From Prevotellaceae bacterium (GTDB taxonomy: Bacteria; Bacteroidota; Bacteroidia; Bacteroidales; Bacteroidaceae), in assembly GCA_015256945.1 (NCBI GenBank), contig JABZLB010000013.1:3789-67788 (forward strand): a stretch of 64,000 nt of DNA, read 5' to 3'. The notes beneath the pieces are model-generated. The model had not been told where the DNA came from, ran no database searches, and was given only the letters and a program-made list of their open reading frames with translations. Positions 43,283 through 51,834 of the stretch are shown here, piece after piece (the first letter of the stretch is position 1; each line of letters starts with the position of its first letter). Both the position numbers and the translations under genes were made by a program.

Positions 43283-43491
43283 AAAAAGAGATACATATTC
43301 TGGGGGATGTTTCGATTCGATCGGGATACTCATCAAATTATTATGAAAACAGAGAAAGCTTCTCTTGCTTATGGCGGGCCACATTATTGCTCTGTAATAT
43401 AGCTTAAAAGCCGGTGGATTACAGAGGCGGAGAGCGCTCACAACGTTAATTACCGGAGTTTTCATCACATCATCGTAATGTCCCCCTTTTT
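43283..43491 (+). ncRNA. Candidate stable structured RNA of about 209 nt
   Basis: Starting from the promoter at 43246-43276, the predicted RNA is closed by a 15-bp terminal helix with one mismatch and two G-U pairs (43302-43316 with 43472-43486), and a five-T tract follows directly. Inside are ATGAAAAC with GTTTTCAT (43333-43340, 43458-43465), a 6-bp hairpin (43341-43346 with 43350-43355), and a perfect 9-bp stem (43390-43398 with 43418-43426). No long reading frame fits. Size, terminal helix and U-tract suit a free RNA such as 6S-like, rather than a riboswitch for ribE. I found no tmRNA T-loop, no SRP or RNase P core and no FMN-riboswitch core. Confidence 0.6.
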
Positions 43492-43580
43492 GCATATAAG
43501 GGGAATTGAGTGAAGTTGGCAGATTAATTCTAACAATACTTGGTTCTCCTTTTTATTTGATAATATATAAATCTTTGATT

Positions 43581-44186
43581 ATGTTTAGTGGTATTGTTGA
43601 AGGAATGGCCGTAGTTGTTGCCATCAATAAGTATCAGGAAAATATTGATTTTACGCTTAAGTGTGAGTTTGCAGGCGAGTTAAAGATTGACCAAAGCGTT
43701 GCACATAATGGTGTTTGCCTCACGGTAGTAAGTATGAAAGACGATACTTATACCGTAACTGCGATGAAAGAAACGCTCGATCGCAGCAATTTACGACTGC
43801 TGAAAGTGGGCGATCGTGTTAATGTTGAACGTTCAATGCTGATGAACGGCAGGCTTGACGGTCATATTGTACAAGGGCATGTAGACCAAACTGCAACATG
43901 CACTGATGTTAAGGATGCTGATGGCAGCACCTATTTTACCTTTACTTATAAGGCCGAAAAGGCTATGGCACGTCGTGGTTATTTTACCGTTGACAAGGGT
44001 TCAGTAACTGTAAACGGCATATCGTTGACCGTATGTAATCCTACTGATAATGGCTTTACGGTAGCTATCATACCTTATACTCGTGAACATACAAACTTTT
44101 GTGATATGAAAAAGGGTGATGAGGTAAATATTGAATTTGATATTTTAGGAAAATATATTGCACGGTTACAAGACTTTAAGGGTTAA
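43581..44186 (+). CDS. ribE: Riboflavin synthase, alpha-type
   Basis: 201 residues from the ATG at 43581 (MFSGIVEGMAVV), the family's invariant start; an earlier frame from 43506 is not conserved. Two lumazine-binding repeats are visible: 'HNGVCLTVV' with 'GRLDGHIVQGHVD' and, in the second half, 'VNGISLTVCNP'. It dismutates two 6,7-dimethyl-8-ribityllumazine molecules to riboflavin. No other rib gene and no FMN riboswitch are near. The sequence just before the ATG (AATCTTTG) is close to a -7 box, so a leaderless start is possible. Confidence 0.95.
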   Translation: MFSGIVEGMAVVVAINKYQENIDFTLKCEFAGELKIDQSVAHNGVCLTVVSMKDDTYTVTAMKETLDRSNLRLLKVGDRVNVERSMLMNGRLDGHIVQGHVDQTATCTDVKDADGSTYFTFTYKAEKAMARRGYFTVDKGSVTVNGISLTVCNPTDNGFTVAIIPYTREHTNFCDMKKGDEVNIEFDILGKYIARLQDFKG

Positions 44187-44323
44187 GTTTTTGTGGTTTG
44201 ACGTTTCAAATGCAAACTTTATAAAAGACAAGTATTCCATAACTTTTGTTAATCGTATAGACTCTGTGCCTACGAAGAGGGCGATAATACCGTCTTATCA
44301 GTAAATAAACAAAATCGTAATAG

Positions 44324-45667
44324 ATGAAGAAAACAAGTTTGATGCGAGTCTTTGCCATTGGCTTGGCAGTGCTTCCATTGGCTTCTTTTGCCCGCCAATG
44401 GACGTTACAGGATTGTATAACCTATGCCCTTCAGCATAATATATCGTTGCAGAAAATACGCCTGCAAAGGTTAAGTGCCATGGAAGACGTCAAAGAGAGC
44501 CATGCTGCATTGTTTCCTTCGTTGTCGGGTATGGTGTCGCAGAATGTATCTTACAACCCATGGCCTCAGAGTGGCTCGTATACAATAGCCGGCAACAGGG
44601 TACAAACGCAGGTTGATAAGGTTTATTATAACGGTTCGTATGGTATTAATGCTAACTGGACGGTATGGAACGGTAACCGCAATTACAACCAGATTAAGTT
44701 GAATAAAATGGCTGAAGAACGTTCGTCTCTTGACAGCGCAGTATCGGCTAACAGCCTGAAAGAGCAGATTGCACAGCTGTTTGTGCAGATTCTTTATTCA
44801 CAAGAGGCTGTACAAGTAAACCGTATCACGCTTGAAACATCTAAGAAAAACGAAGCGAGAGGGCAGGAATTTGTGAAGGTTGGCAACATGAGCAAGGCCG
44901 ATTTAGCCCAGCTTACGGCCCAGAGGGCACAAGACGAGTATGCCGTTGTGCAGGCCGAGAGCGCATTAAGCGACTATAAACGTCAGCTGAAACAGCTGTT
45001 ACAGATAACCGATCAGGAGGCTTTTGATGTAGTTGTACCCGAAACAACCGATGCCATGGCGTTACAAACTATTCCGCAGGTTACCGAAGTATATGAAGCA
45101 GCGCTGAGTAATCGTCCTGAAATTAAGAATGCCATGCTGGGCATTAAGTACAGCGATATGCAGGCAAAACTGGCCCGCGCCGGAAAGATGCCTACGGTAA
45201 GTATATCTGGAAGTGTTGGAACCAATACTACGTCTATGGGTAATACGGCGTGGGGAACACAGTTAAAGAATAACCTTGTGGGTGGTGCCGGTGTGTCATT
45301 AAGTATTCCTTTGCTTGACCAAAGGCAAACGAAGACAGCTGTAAACAAAGCTATTCTCTCACGACAAAATTATGAGCTGGAGCTTGAAGACAGGCAAACG
45401 GCACTGTATTCAGCCATTGAGAACTATTGGCTTCAGGCTACAAATAACCAGGCACAGTTTAAAAGTGCAAAGGTTAGTACGGCCAGTGCTGAAACAAGCT
45501 ATGATCTTTTGAACGAACAATTCCGCCAGAACTTGAAGAATGTCATTGAACTGATGAATGGAAAAGATGCTTTGCTGAAAGCTCAGCAAGCTGAATTGCA
45601 GGCGAAGTATCTTGCAATTCTTAATATAAATATGCTGAAATTCTACGAAGGAAGCGAATTAAAGTAA
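44324..45667 (+). CDS. TolC-family outer-membrane efflux protein
   Basis: 447 residues with a signal peptide ('VFAIGLAVLPLASFA', cleavage before RQW). Two repeated coiled-coil/outer-membrane segments typical of OEP proteins are seen, including 'WTLQDCITYALQHNISLQK', 'GMVSQNVSYNPWPQSGSYT', 'NRPEIKNAMLGIKYSDMQAK' and 'GAGVSLSIPLLDQRQTK'. It would be the outer-membrane channel of a tripartite export pump. The membrane-fusion and inner-membrane components are not beside it; it is followed by a terminator, so they are elsewhere. Confidence 0.93.
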   Translation: MKKTSLMRVFAIGLAVLPLASFARQWTLQDCITYALQHNISLQKIRLQRLSAMEDVKESHAALFPSLSGMVSQNVSYNPWPQSGSYTIAGNRVQTQVDKVYYNGSYGINANWTVWNGNRNYNQIKLNKMAEERSSLDSAVSANSLKEQIAQLFVQILYSQEAVQVNRITLETSKKNEARGQEFVKVGNMSKADLAQLTAQRAQDEYAVVQAESALSDYKRQLKQLLQITDQEAFDVVVPETTDAMALQTIPQVTEVYEAALSNRPEIKNAMLGIKYSDMQAKLARAGKMPTVSISGSVGTNTTSMGNTAWGTQLKNNLVGGAGVSLSIPLLDQRQTKTAVNKAILSRQNYELELEDRQTALYSAIENYWLQATNNQAQFKSAKVSTASAETSYDLLNEQFRQNLKNVIELMNGKDALLKAQQAELQAKYLAILNINMLKFYEGSELK

Positions 45668-45683
45668 AGCACATACAGAATGG

Positions 45684-45728
45684 AAAGCCTGCCTTATCTT
45701 CATAATAAAAGATGAGGCAGGCTTTTTT
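45684..45728 (+). terminator. Terminator after the TolC-family gene
   Basis: A 17-bp stem with one wobble (45684-45700 with 45709-45725) followed by a T tract. Confidence 0.9.
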
Positions 45729-45768
45729 ATGGGATAGAGCAGGGGAGTAACCGTCGCCGAACAGCTTG

Positions 45769-46728
45769 TCAGAGCAGGAAGAAAAGGCTTACACCGATAA
45801 CCGATACAACAGCCCCGATGATACCTTTCAGCGTAACAGGCTGGTGAAAAAGCCAACGTGAAGGTAGCAATATAATAATAGGTGTCATGGCCATAATGGT
45901 AGAAGCTATGCCCGCCTCAACATAATTGGCGGCCATTAACGAAAACCCTACACCTATAACTGGGCCTGAGAAAACGGCGACGAGCATGGCAAGTAGTCCG
46001 CGATAATCGTGAATACTACGCCGTAATTGTGGTAACTCGCCACGCATGATAAGCCAAAAGGAGAAACATATCAATCCTGCCACACAACGAATAAGGTTGC
46101 TGGCAAATGGCAAATGGACAATTACCGACGGCAGAATAGTAGCAGGTACGTCGGCAATATAATGATCCATGCCTATCTTGCTGAGTACATAGCCGAATCC
46201 TTGCCCCATACCGGCACCTATTCCATACAAGATTCCTTTGGCAGGAAGCTGTATATTGAAAATACTTTTACCTTCACCACGCCCTAAAATACTGATGGCA
46301 ATACCGGTTAATGTAATTGTCATGGCAAGTATTGCTTTCCATGAAAGTGTCTGCCCTAGGGTGGCCCAGGCTGCAAATGCCGTAAACATTGGAGCAAGAG
46401 TCATAAATAATTGTCCGTAGCGTGAGCCGATAGTGAGATAACTATTAAACAGGCACCAGTCGCCAAAAAAGTAACCAACTATACCGCTTAGCAGCAGCCA
46501 GCCCCAGGTTTGCGTGCTTGCGTAAATGGGATATGGAGAGCCGAGGAGCAGAAAACAAAGTAAGATGGAAAAGATTAGCGCCAGAGACATTCGCCAAACA
46601 TTCATAACAATTACGCCCAAATGCTTGCTGCCGATTTCACTTGACAGCGCTGCGAGAGTCCATGAAAAGGCTACCCCTATGGAGATTATTTCACCGAAGA
46701 GGGCATTTGCCGACGTTGTTTCAGTCAT
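45769..46728 (-). CDS. EamA-family (DMT) transporter
   Basis: 319 residues with about ten hydrophobic segments in two homologous halves, the EamA layout. The end of each half carries the usual Gly/Ala-rich pattern, e.g. 'IISIGVAFSWTLAALSSEIG', 'WGWLLLSGIVGYFFGDWCLF' and 'LKGIIGAVVSVIGVSLFFLL'. These are inner-membrane permeases for metabolites; the substrate cannot be told. It has a -7 box at 46759-46766. A second EamA gene lies immediately upstream on the same strand; the two differ enough to be an old duplication or separate acquisitions. Confidence 0.88.
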   Translation of the reverse strand: MTETTSANALFGEIISIGVAFSWTLAALSSEIGSKHLGVIVMNVWRMSLALIFSILLCFLLLGSPYPIYASTQTWGWLLLSGIVGYFFGDWCLFNSYLTIGSRYGQLFMTLAPMFTAFAAWATLGQTLSWKAILAMTITLTGIAISILGRGEGKSIFNIQLPAKGILYGIGAGMGQGFGYVLSKIGMDHYIADVPATILPSVIVHLPFASNLIRCVAGLICFSFWLIMRGELPQLRRSIHDYRGLLAMLVAVFSGPVIGVGFSLMAANYVEAGIASTIMAMTPIIILLPSRWLFHQPVTLKGIIGAVVSVIGVSLFFLL

Positions 46729-46758
46729 TATGTTGAATTTGTGTTACAATTTGAGGTG

Positions 46759-46766
46759 CAAAATTA
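46759..46766 (-). promoter_or_regulatory. -7 box for the first EamA gene
   Basis: TAATTTTG on the minus strand, with ~24 bases of leader. Confidence 0.6.
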
Positions 46767-46860
46767 GCAATTATGACTTAATCAGCCAAACACGTTTTTA
46801 CTTATTGTGTACTTTCTTGAAAACAGTTTTGAATTAAGAGTGTGGTATATCAAATACAGA

Positions 46861-47775
46861 TTAATGACTGCCCAGATACAGGAATATCATACCAATGAGA
46901 ACTAATAGCAGGTCAACGGCCTTAGCCTTCAGGTTATGCTCGTGAAAGATAATGACACCAAAAAGGAAGCTTACAATAACACTCCCCCGACGAATCATGG
47001 ACATCACTGAAATCATTGCGCCAGTTTGACTGAGTGCGTAAAAGTAAACGAAGTCGGCAAGACTTAAGAAAATACTAATATTAAGGATGTACCAGTCCCA
47101 GCGAAAGGGAGACTGTTGTCGGCGTGGCCACCATAATACCAGCAGCATAATGAGCATCCAGCCCATTTGATAGATGTTATACCATGACTGAACAGCCATG
47201 CGATTGAGCCCAACACCGCCATTATCAGGGCTTGCCATAAGGTATTTGTCGTATAAACCACTTGCTGCACCAAGTAAGGCTGCAATGACAATAGCCCATA
47301 TCCAGCGGTTATGTCGGAAGTCGATACCCTCTTTTTTTCCTGACCTGCTTAATAAAAAAAAAGAACTTATAGCCAACAAAACACCTGCCCACTGATATAA
47401 ATTTAGCCGTTCGCCATATACAACCATAGCTCCAAGCAAAACGAGTACAGGACGAGTAGCATTGATAGGGCCTACGATTGTCAGAGGAAGATGCTTCATT
47501 CCCATGTAACCGAAAAACCAACTTGAAAGTACAATAACGCTCTTTAGGAGAATATAGCGGTGCATTTCCCACCCGCCTGATGCTACATAAAACAGTGAAC
47601 CGTCGAGGATATTGGTTTCAGACGACAGGAAAATGAAAGGAAGAAAAATAAGAGAACAAAATACTGTATTCAAAAAAAGGACGGGAATAACTGCATTTTG
47701 CTGCAATGCCTTTTTCTTAAACGAATCGTAAAATCCAAGTAATGCAGCCGATAAGAAAGCTAATGTTAACCACAT
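46861..47775 (-). CDS. EamA-family (DMT) transporter
   Basis: 304 residues, ten predicted membrane segments, e.g. 'WLTLAFLSAALLGFYDSFKK', 'IVGPINATRPVLVLLGAMVVYG' and 'KAVDLLLVLIGMIFLYLGSH'. It shows the two EamA repeats and the conserved small-residue helix ends. The substrate is unknown. It lies 111 bases downstream of the PP2C-TruA fusion on the same strand and may share that transcript. Confidence 0.87.
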   Translation of the reverse strand: MWLTLAFLSAALLGFYDSFKKKALQQNAVIPVLFLNTVFCSLIFLPFIFLSSETNILDGSLFYVASGGWEMHRYILLKSVIVLSSWFFGYMGMKHLPLTIVGPINATRPVLVLLGAMVVYGERLNLYQWAGVLLAISSFFLLSRSGKKEGIDFRHNRWIWAIVIAALLGAASGLYDKYLMASPDNGGVGLNRMAVQSWYNIYQMGWMLIMLLVLWWPRRQQSPFRWDWYILNISIFLSLADFVYFYALSQTGAMISVMSMIRRGSVIVSFLFGVIIFHEHNLKAKAVDLLLVLIGMIFLYLGSH

Positions 47776-47886
47776 GATAGTAACAGAATGACGGGAGTGT
47801 ATTATAAAATTATTGAAAGGTGCAACTGTTAGTTGGGTAAAGGGCAGATTATCCTGTCAATTTTAAGAATTGCAAACAACAGTAAT

Positions 47887-49431
47887 TTAGTATGTTATAT
47901 CCCAAAGGAAAAGACCGTGTGCAGGCATTGATTCGCCCGAATCAGAACGAGAGCCGTAGTTTACGATGTTTTTGAAATCATCAAAACTAAGTTGTCCTCG
48001 CCCTACATTGATAAGAGTACCTACAATTGCTCTCACCATATTACGAAGAAATCGGTTTGATGTAATCTCAAAATACCAACAGTCTTCATCTTGTTTTATC
48101 CATTGTGCTTTTGTAATATGGCATAACGTAGTTTTATTATCTGCCCCAGCCTTACAGAAAGCCTTAAAATCGGTCACTTCTAATAGATATGCAGCTGCTT
48201 CATTCATTGCGTTGAAATTAAGCGGATACGTCATTTCGACCGAATAATACCTACTGAAAGGTATCTTTCGAGTGTGGATAAAATAACGGTATGTGCGTGA
48301 ATTTGCAGAGAAACGGGCATGTAAATCGCTGTTAACTTCTTCAATATGGTTACAACAAATATCAGCAGGCAGTATACGATTAAGTCGGAAACAGGTTTGA
48401 TTACAGTCAAGTTTTCCGATAAAATCAATATGGCAAACCATAGTTTTAGCATGTACGCCCGTATCGGTTCGCCCGGCACCAGTAACTTCTATGGGCTGGC
48501 GGAGAATGGTAGATAAGCATTGTTGTAACCTCTCCTGAACAGACATGCCGTTGGGTTGTATCTGCCAGCCATGATAATTTGTGCCATCAAAGCTTATATG
48601 AACGAAATATCTTCGCGGCTCGGCTGTTGTAAAGCGAATGTAAGCACGGTCATCATACGAAACATTACCTTTCATAAGGCCTTTAGTTGCTTTGAACGAC
48701 TGGATGTTAAAAGGATCGTTTTGTAATTGAAGTGCAAGTTTTTTTTCGCTCTTTTCTAATGTTGAACGAAGAAAAGGATAGCCGTCTGATGCCAAAACAA
48801 TGTCGTGTTCATGGCCGCTTAGCTTTATGATTTTTATCCCCTGCATGAAGATAGGAAAGCCATCAACAACAGCGTATGTCTTATTTTCGTTTTGCATACT
48901 TTTGAGAAGTTGGCTGATAATGGCTTCTCTGGCATAATCATGACAGATCGTATGTTCCTCAACCATATCCTGATACCGGGCTAACAGGGTTGGAAAAATG
49001 GAAGCACGCTTATCTGATAATTCTGCTTCATAGGGCTTGGGGTTTTCATACAGCACCCCGTCTACCATACACTGGCAATCGCCAATCATCCATATTTCGT
49101 TGTTTGTCTTACTGTATATAACGATGCTGGCGCACAGACGTGTTTCAGGGTGTGTAGCCTGGACAGAAGCATCATTGGGATAATGACGAAAAATTTCATG
49201 GGTAACCTCCTCGCAAAATTCTGAAAGGGTAATGTCAGGACGTGCATGTTGAATATAATTTGCAATAAGCATCATGCAGTATCGTCCGTTTTTCATGCCA
49301 GAATTTAACTGGATTTTGGTTTTGCTTGTGCTGCCGTCAATGACTGCAATGAAGTTATCTGTGACAACAATTCCATCTTCACATGTTTCTTGTGTATGCT
49401 TACCCACAAGTTTTTGCTCAATAATTCTCAT
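47887..49431 (-). CDS. truA: PP2C-like phosphatase domain fused to tRNA pseudouridine synthase TruA
   Basis: 514 residues in one uninterrupted frame. Residues 1-265 carry the metal-site motifs of PPM/PP2C phosphatases in order: 'CEDGIVV' (Asp19), 'VIDGSTSK' (Asp32-Gly33), 'MIGDCQC', 'LASDGYPF' and 'YDDRAYI'. From residue ~273 it is a complete TruA: 'RYFVHISFDGTNYHGWQIQ', catalytic Asp323 in 'GAGRTDTGVHAKT', 'LHARFSANSRTYRYFIHT' and 'FLRNMVRAIVGTLINVGRG'. TruA makes pseudouridine at tRNA positions 38-40. There is no start codon at the junction, so TruA is not separately initiated at its usual N-terminus. The purpose of the phosphatase half is unknown. Confidence 0.9.
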   Translation of the reverse strand: MRIIEQKLVGKHTQETCEDGIVVTDNFIAVIDGSTSKTKIQLNSGMKNGRYCMMLIANYIQHARPDITLSEFCEEVTHEIFRHYPNDASVQATHPETRLCASIVIYSKTNNEIWMIGDCQCMVDGVLYENPKPYEAELSDKRASIFPTLLARYQDMVEEHTICHDYAREAIISQLLKSMQNENKTYAVVDGFPIFMQGIKIIKLSGHEHDIVLASDGYPFLRSTLEKSEKKLALQLQNDPFNIQSFKATKGLMKGNVSYDDRAYIRFTTAEPRRYFVHISFDGTNYHGWQIQPNGMSVQERLQQCLSTILRQPIEVTGAGRTDTGVHAKTMVCHIDFIGKLDCNQTCFRLNRILPADICCNHIEEVNSDLHARFSANSRTYRYFIHTRKIPFSRYYSVEMTYPLNFNAMNEAAAYLLEVTDFKAFCKAGADNKTTLCHITKAQWIKQDEDCWYFEITSNRFLRNMVRAIVGTLINVGRGQLSFDDFKNIVNYGSRSDSGESMPAHGLFLWDITY

Positions 49432-49501
49432 ATTAAAATATATGGATATGCCCTTTCTTGTTACTATGAGTATATTACATAGAAAGGGAATCGGCTACCA
49501 T

Positions 49502-51469
49502 TTATCTTTTCTTTTTTCTCTGATGACGGGATGCGGTGGATTGAAAATTGGGATTATATGATTTACGTACCCTTTTATTCTGTCCTACATCTGGCGAACT
49601 TCCAACCGCTTTTGCATCATAATGAATGTGTCCGCGGAACGGGACGCCGTCATAAAGTTTTGCTATAAGATCAGTTCGCCCAATGTGTTTGAGTTCCCGT
49701 TCTATGTTTTTTCGCTCTTCAGGCTTGTACCAAAAGAAGAACATACGCTGGGCAAGCTTCTCCTTAGGCGTTTTAGCACAGAATACAGGCTCTAATGAAT
49801 AAGGGTCATAACCTGTATAAAAAGCAGTCGTACTAACAGTCATTGGGGTAGGGGTAAAGTCTTGTACCTGTTCAAGATGGAAATCAAGTTTTTTAGTTAA
49901 AACAGCAAGCTCTGCCATATCTTCCTCTTCACAGCCAGGATGACTACTGATAAAATAAGGTATGATTTGTTGTTTTAGTTCTTCTTCCTTATTGATCTTG
50001 TCAAATAGACTTTTGAAATCGTAGAAAAGTTTGAAAGAAGGTTTTCTCATAAACTTCAATACTCTGTCAGATGTATTTTCAGGAGCTACTTTTAATCGCC
50101 CGCTAACATGTTTGGAAATAAGCTCACGAGCGTATGTGACAGCATTGGCATTTGACTGTTCATCTTTGCTTTTGTGCAAGATAAGGTCATAGCGAACTCC
50201 GCTTCCTATGAAGCTTTTCTTAACTCCTGGTAAAGCATCGACGGCATGATAAATATCTAACAGTTTGGCATGATCGGTAATAAGGTTGGGACAAATTGCA
50301 GGATTAATACATGACGGACGCTTACAATGCTCGCAGGCATTGATGTTGCGACCGTGCATTCCGTACATATTGGCAGAAGGTCCACCCAAATCTGAAATAT
50401 ACCCTTTGAAGTCGGGCATTTGTGTTATTTGCTTCGCCTCGCGTAAAATACTCTCTTTTGAACGGCAAACAACAAACTTTCCCTGATGAGCAGAGATTGT
50501 ACAGAAGGCACATCCACCAAAGCATCCACGGTGCATATTGATTGAGAATTTGATCATTTCATATGCAGGAATGGTCTTTCCCTTATATTTAGGATGTGGG
50601 AGTCTGGTGTATGGTAAGTCGTATGCTGCGTCCAATTCTTCTGTTTTCAAAGGTGGAAACATCGGATTTTGAACGGCAAATAGATTCCCTACGGGTTGAA
50701 TGATACGTTGAGCATGTATTCTATTTGATTCCTCTTCGATGTGTTTGAAGTTCTCTGCATGTGCTTTCTTGTTACGTACACATTCTTCAAACGAATGTAA
50801 TACAATATCATCGTCTTTTATTCCTCCTGGTATCCTGTCTTTTCGCCTAAGAAATACAGTTTGAGGAATATCGTTGATTTCTTCGATTTTTCGTCCTTTC
50901 CCAAGCTCCTGACATAATAACAGCGTGTTTTTTTCGCCCATACCATAGAGCAAAATATCGGCTCCACTATCACACAAAACAGGCTTCATGAGTTTGTTTT
51001 GCCAATAATCGTAATGGGTAAGACGTCGTAGAGAGGCTTCAATTCCACCCAAAGCTACGGGTACATCAGGATAAATCTCTTTTAAAATCTTTGTGTATAC
51101 AACAGAAGGATAGTCAGGACGCATGTCGTGACGCGAGTCAGGACTGTAAGCATCGTCATGTCTCATGCGCCTGTTAGCGGTATAACGGTTTACCATGCTG
51201 TCCATATTGCCAGGCGATACTGCGAAGAAAAGCCGCGGTTTACCTAATTTTTTGAAATCGCGATAATCACCATGCCAGTCGGGTTGCGGCACAATTGCAA
51301 CGCGGTATCCATGCGATTCTAAGAAACGCCCAATGACGGCGGATCCGAAAGCTGGATGATCAACATAGGCGTCACCGGAAAAAAGGATAACATCTAATTG
51401 CTCCCAGCCACGGAGATTACATTCTTTTTTCGTAGTCGGAAGGAAATCAGTCAGTTGGTATTGCTGCAT
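49502..51469 (-). CDS. YgiQ-family radical SAM protein
   Basis: 655 residues. An N-terminal extension ('DVILFSGDAYVDHPAFGSAV', B12-binding-like) precedes the radical SAM core with the 4Fe-4S cysteines in 'RGCFGGCAFCTISAHQGKF'. The C-terminal 'LEQVQDFTPTPMT' segment and basic tail are also typical of YgiQ. It uses S-adenosylmethionine to start radical chemistry; the substrate of this family is unknown. It is 7 bases after the 108-codon gene on the same strand. Confidence 0.93.
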   Translation of the reverse strand: MQQYQLTDFLPTTKKECNLRGWEQLDVILFSGDAYVDHPAFGSAVIGRFLESHGYRVAIVPQPDWHGDYRDFKKLGKPRLFFAVSPGNMDSMVNRYTANRRMRHDDAYSPDSRHDMRPDYPSVVYTKILKEIYPDVPVALGGIEASLRRLTHYDYWQNKLMKPVLCDSGADILLYGMGEKNTLLLCQELGKGRKIEEINDIPQTVFLRRKDRIPGGIKDDDIVLHSFEECVRNKKAHAENFKHIEEESNRIHAQRIIQPVGNLFAVQNPMFPPLKTEELDAAYDLPYTRLPHPKYKGKTIPAYEMIKFSINMHRGCFGGCAFCTISAHQGKFVVCRSKESILREAKQITQMPDFKGYISDLGGPSANMYGMHGRNINACEHCKRPSCINPAICPNLITDHAKLLDIYHAVDALPGVKKSFIGSGVRYDLILHKSKDEQSNANAVTYARELISKHVSGRLKVAPENTSDRVLKFMRKPSFKLFYDFKSLFDKINKEEELKQQIIPYFISSHPGCEEEDMAELAVLTKKLDFHLEQVQDFTPTPMTVSTTAFYTGYDPYSLEPVFCAKTPKEKLAQRMFFFWYKPEERKNIERELKHIGRTDLIAKLYDGVPFRGHIHYDAKAVGSSPDVGQNKRVRKSYNPNFQSTASRHQRKKKR

Positions 51470-51476
51470 TTTTATG

Positions 51477-51803
51477 TTATTCCTCTTCTATATTATCGTC
51501 CTCTGCATTCTGTTGTTGCTTCTTCCAATCGATATAAAGAAGCAGAAGTTGATGAAGTCCGAATGCCTTCATATTGTTATTATAAATCACGTCAAGACAA
51601 AGATCGAGTAACGCTTTGTCTTTTCCTTCTTCTGATTCAAGTAAAGAACGTATATTCAGTTTTAGCTTATCGAGCACAGTTTCATCAATAATGCCGTTGC
51701 TATCTACAAGGTTTCGGAGAAGCGCATACTTGTCTAATGTTTTAAGATGCTGCTCTGTTATTTCGATATTTCTTGTACCAGAATGATTAGTTTGTATTTT
51801 CAT
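51477..51803 (-). CDS. Small helical protein of unknown function
   Basis: 108 residues, acidic at the C-terminus (EDDNIEEE) and mostly predicted helical ('LDKYALLRNLVDSNG', 'MKAFGLHQLLLLYIDWKKQQ'). There is no signal peptide or metal motif. It is 7 bases upstream of the YgiQ gene, so they are almost certainly cotranscribed. I do not recognise the family. Confidence 0.7.
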   Translation of the reverse strand: MKIQTNHSGTRNIEITEQHLKTLDKYALLRNLVDSNGIIDETVLDKLKLNIRSLLESEEGKDKALLDLCLDVIYNNNMKAFGLHQLLLLYIDWKKQQQNAEDDNIEEE

Positions 51804-51834
51804 TGTAGATAAAATTTAAGTATTTAAAATGATT

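Noticed and set aside
43283..43491. tmRNA, SRP RNA, RNase P RNA or FMN riboswitch as the identity of the structured RNA
   Set aside because: The GGGGG end recalled tmRNA, but there is no T-loop or tag-peptide frame ending in LAA; the SRP GGAA/GCAG loop, RNase P core and FMN-riboswitch GGTGAAATTCC-like core are not present.
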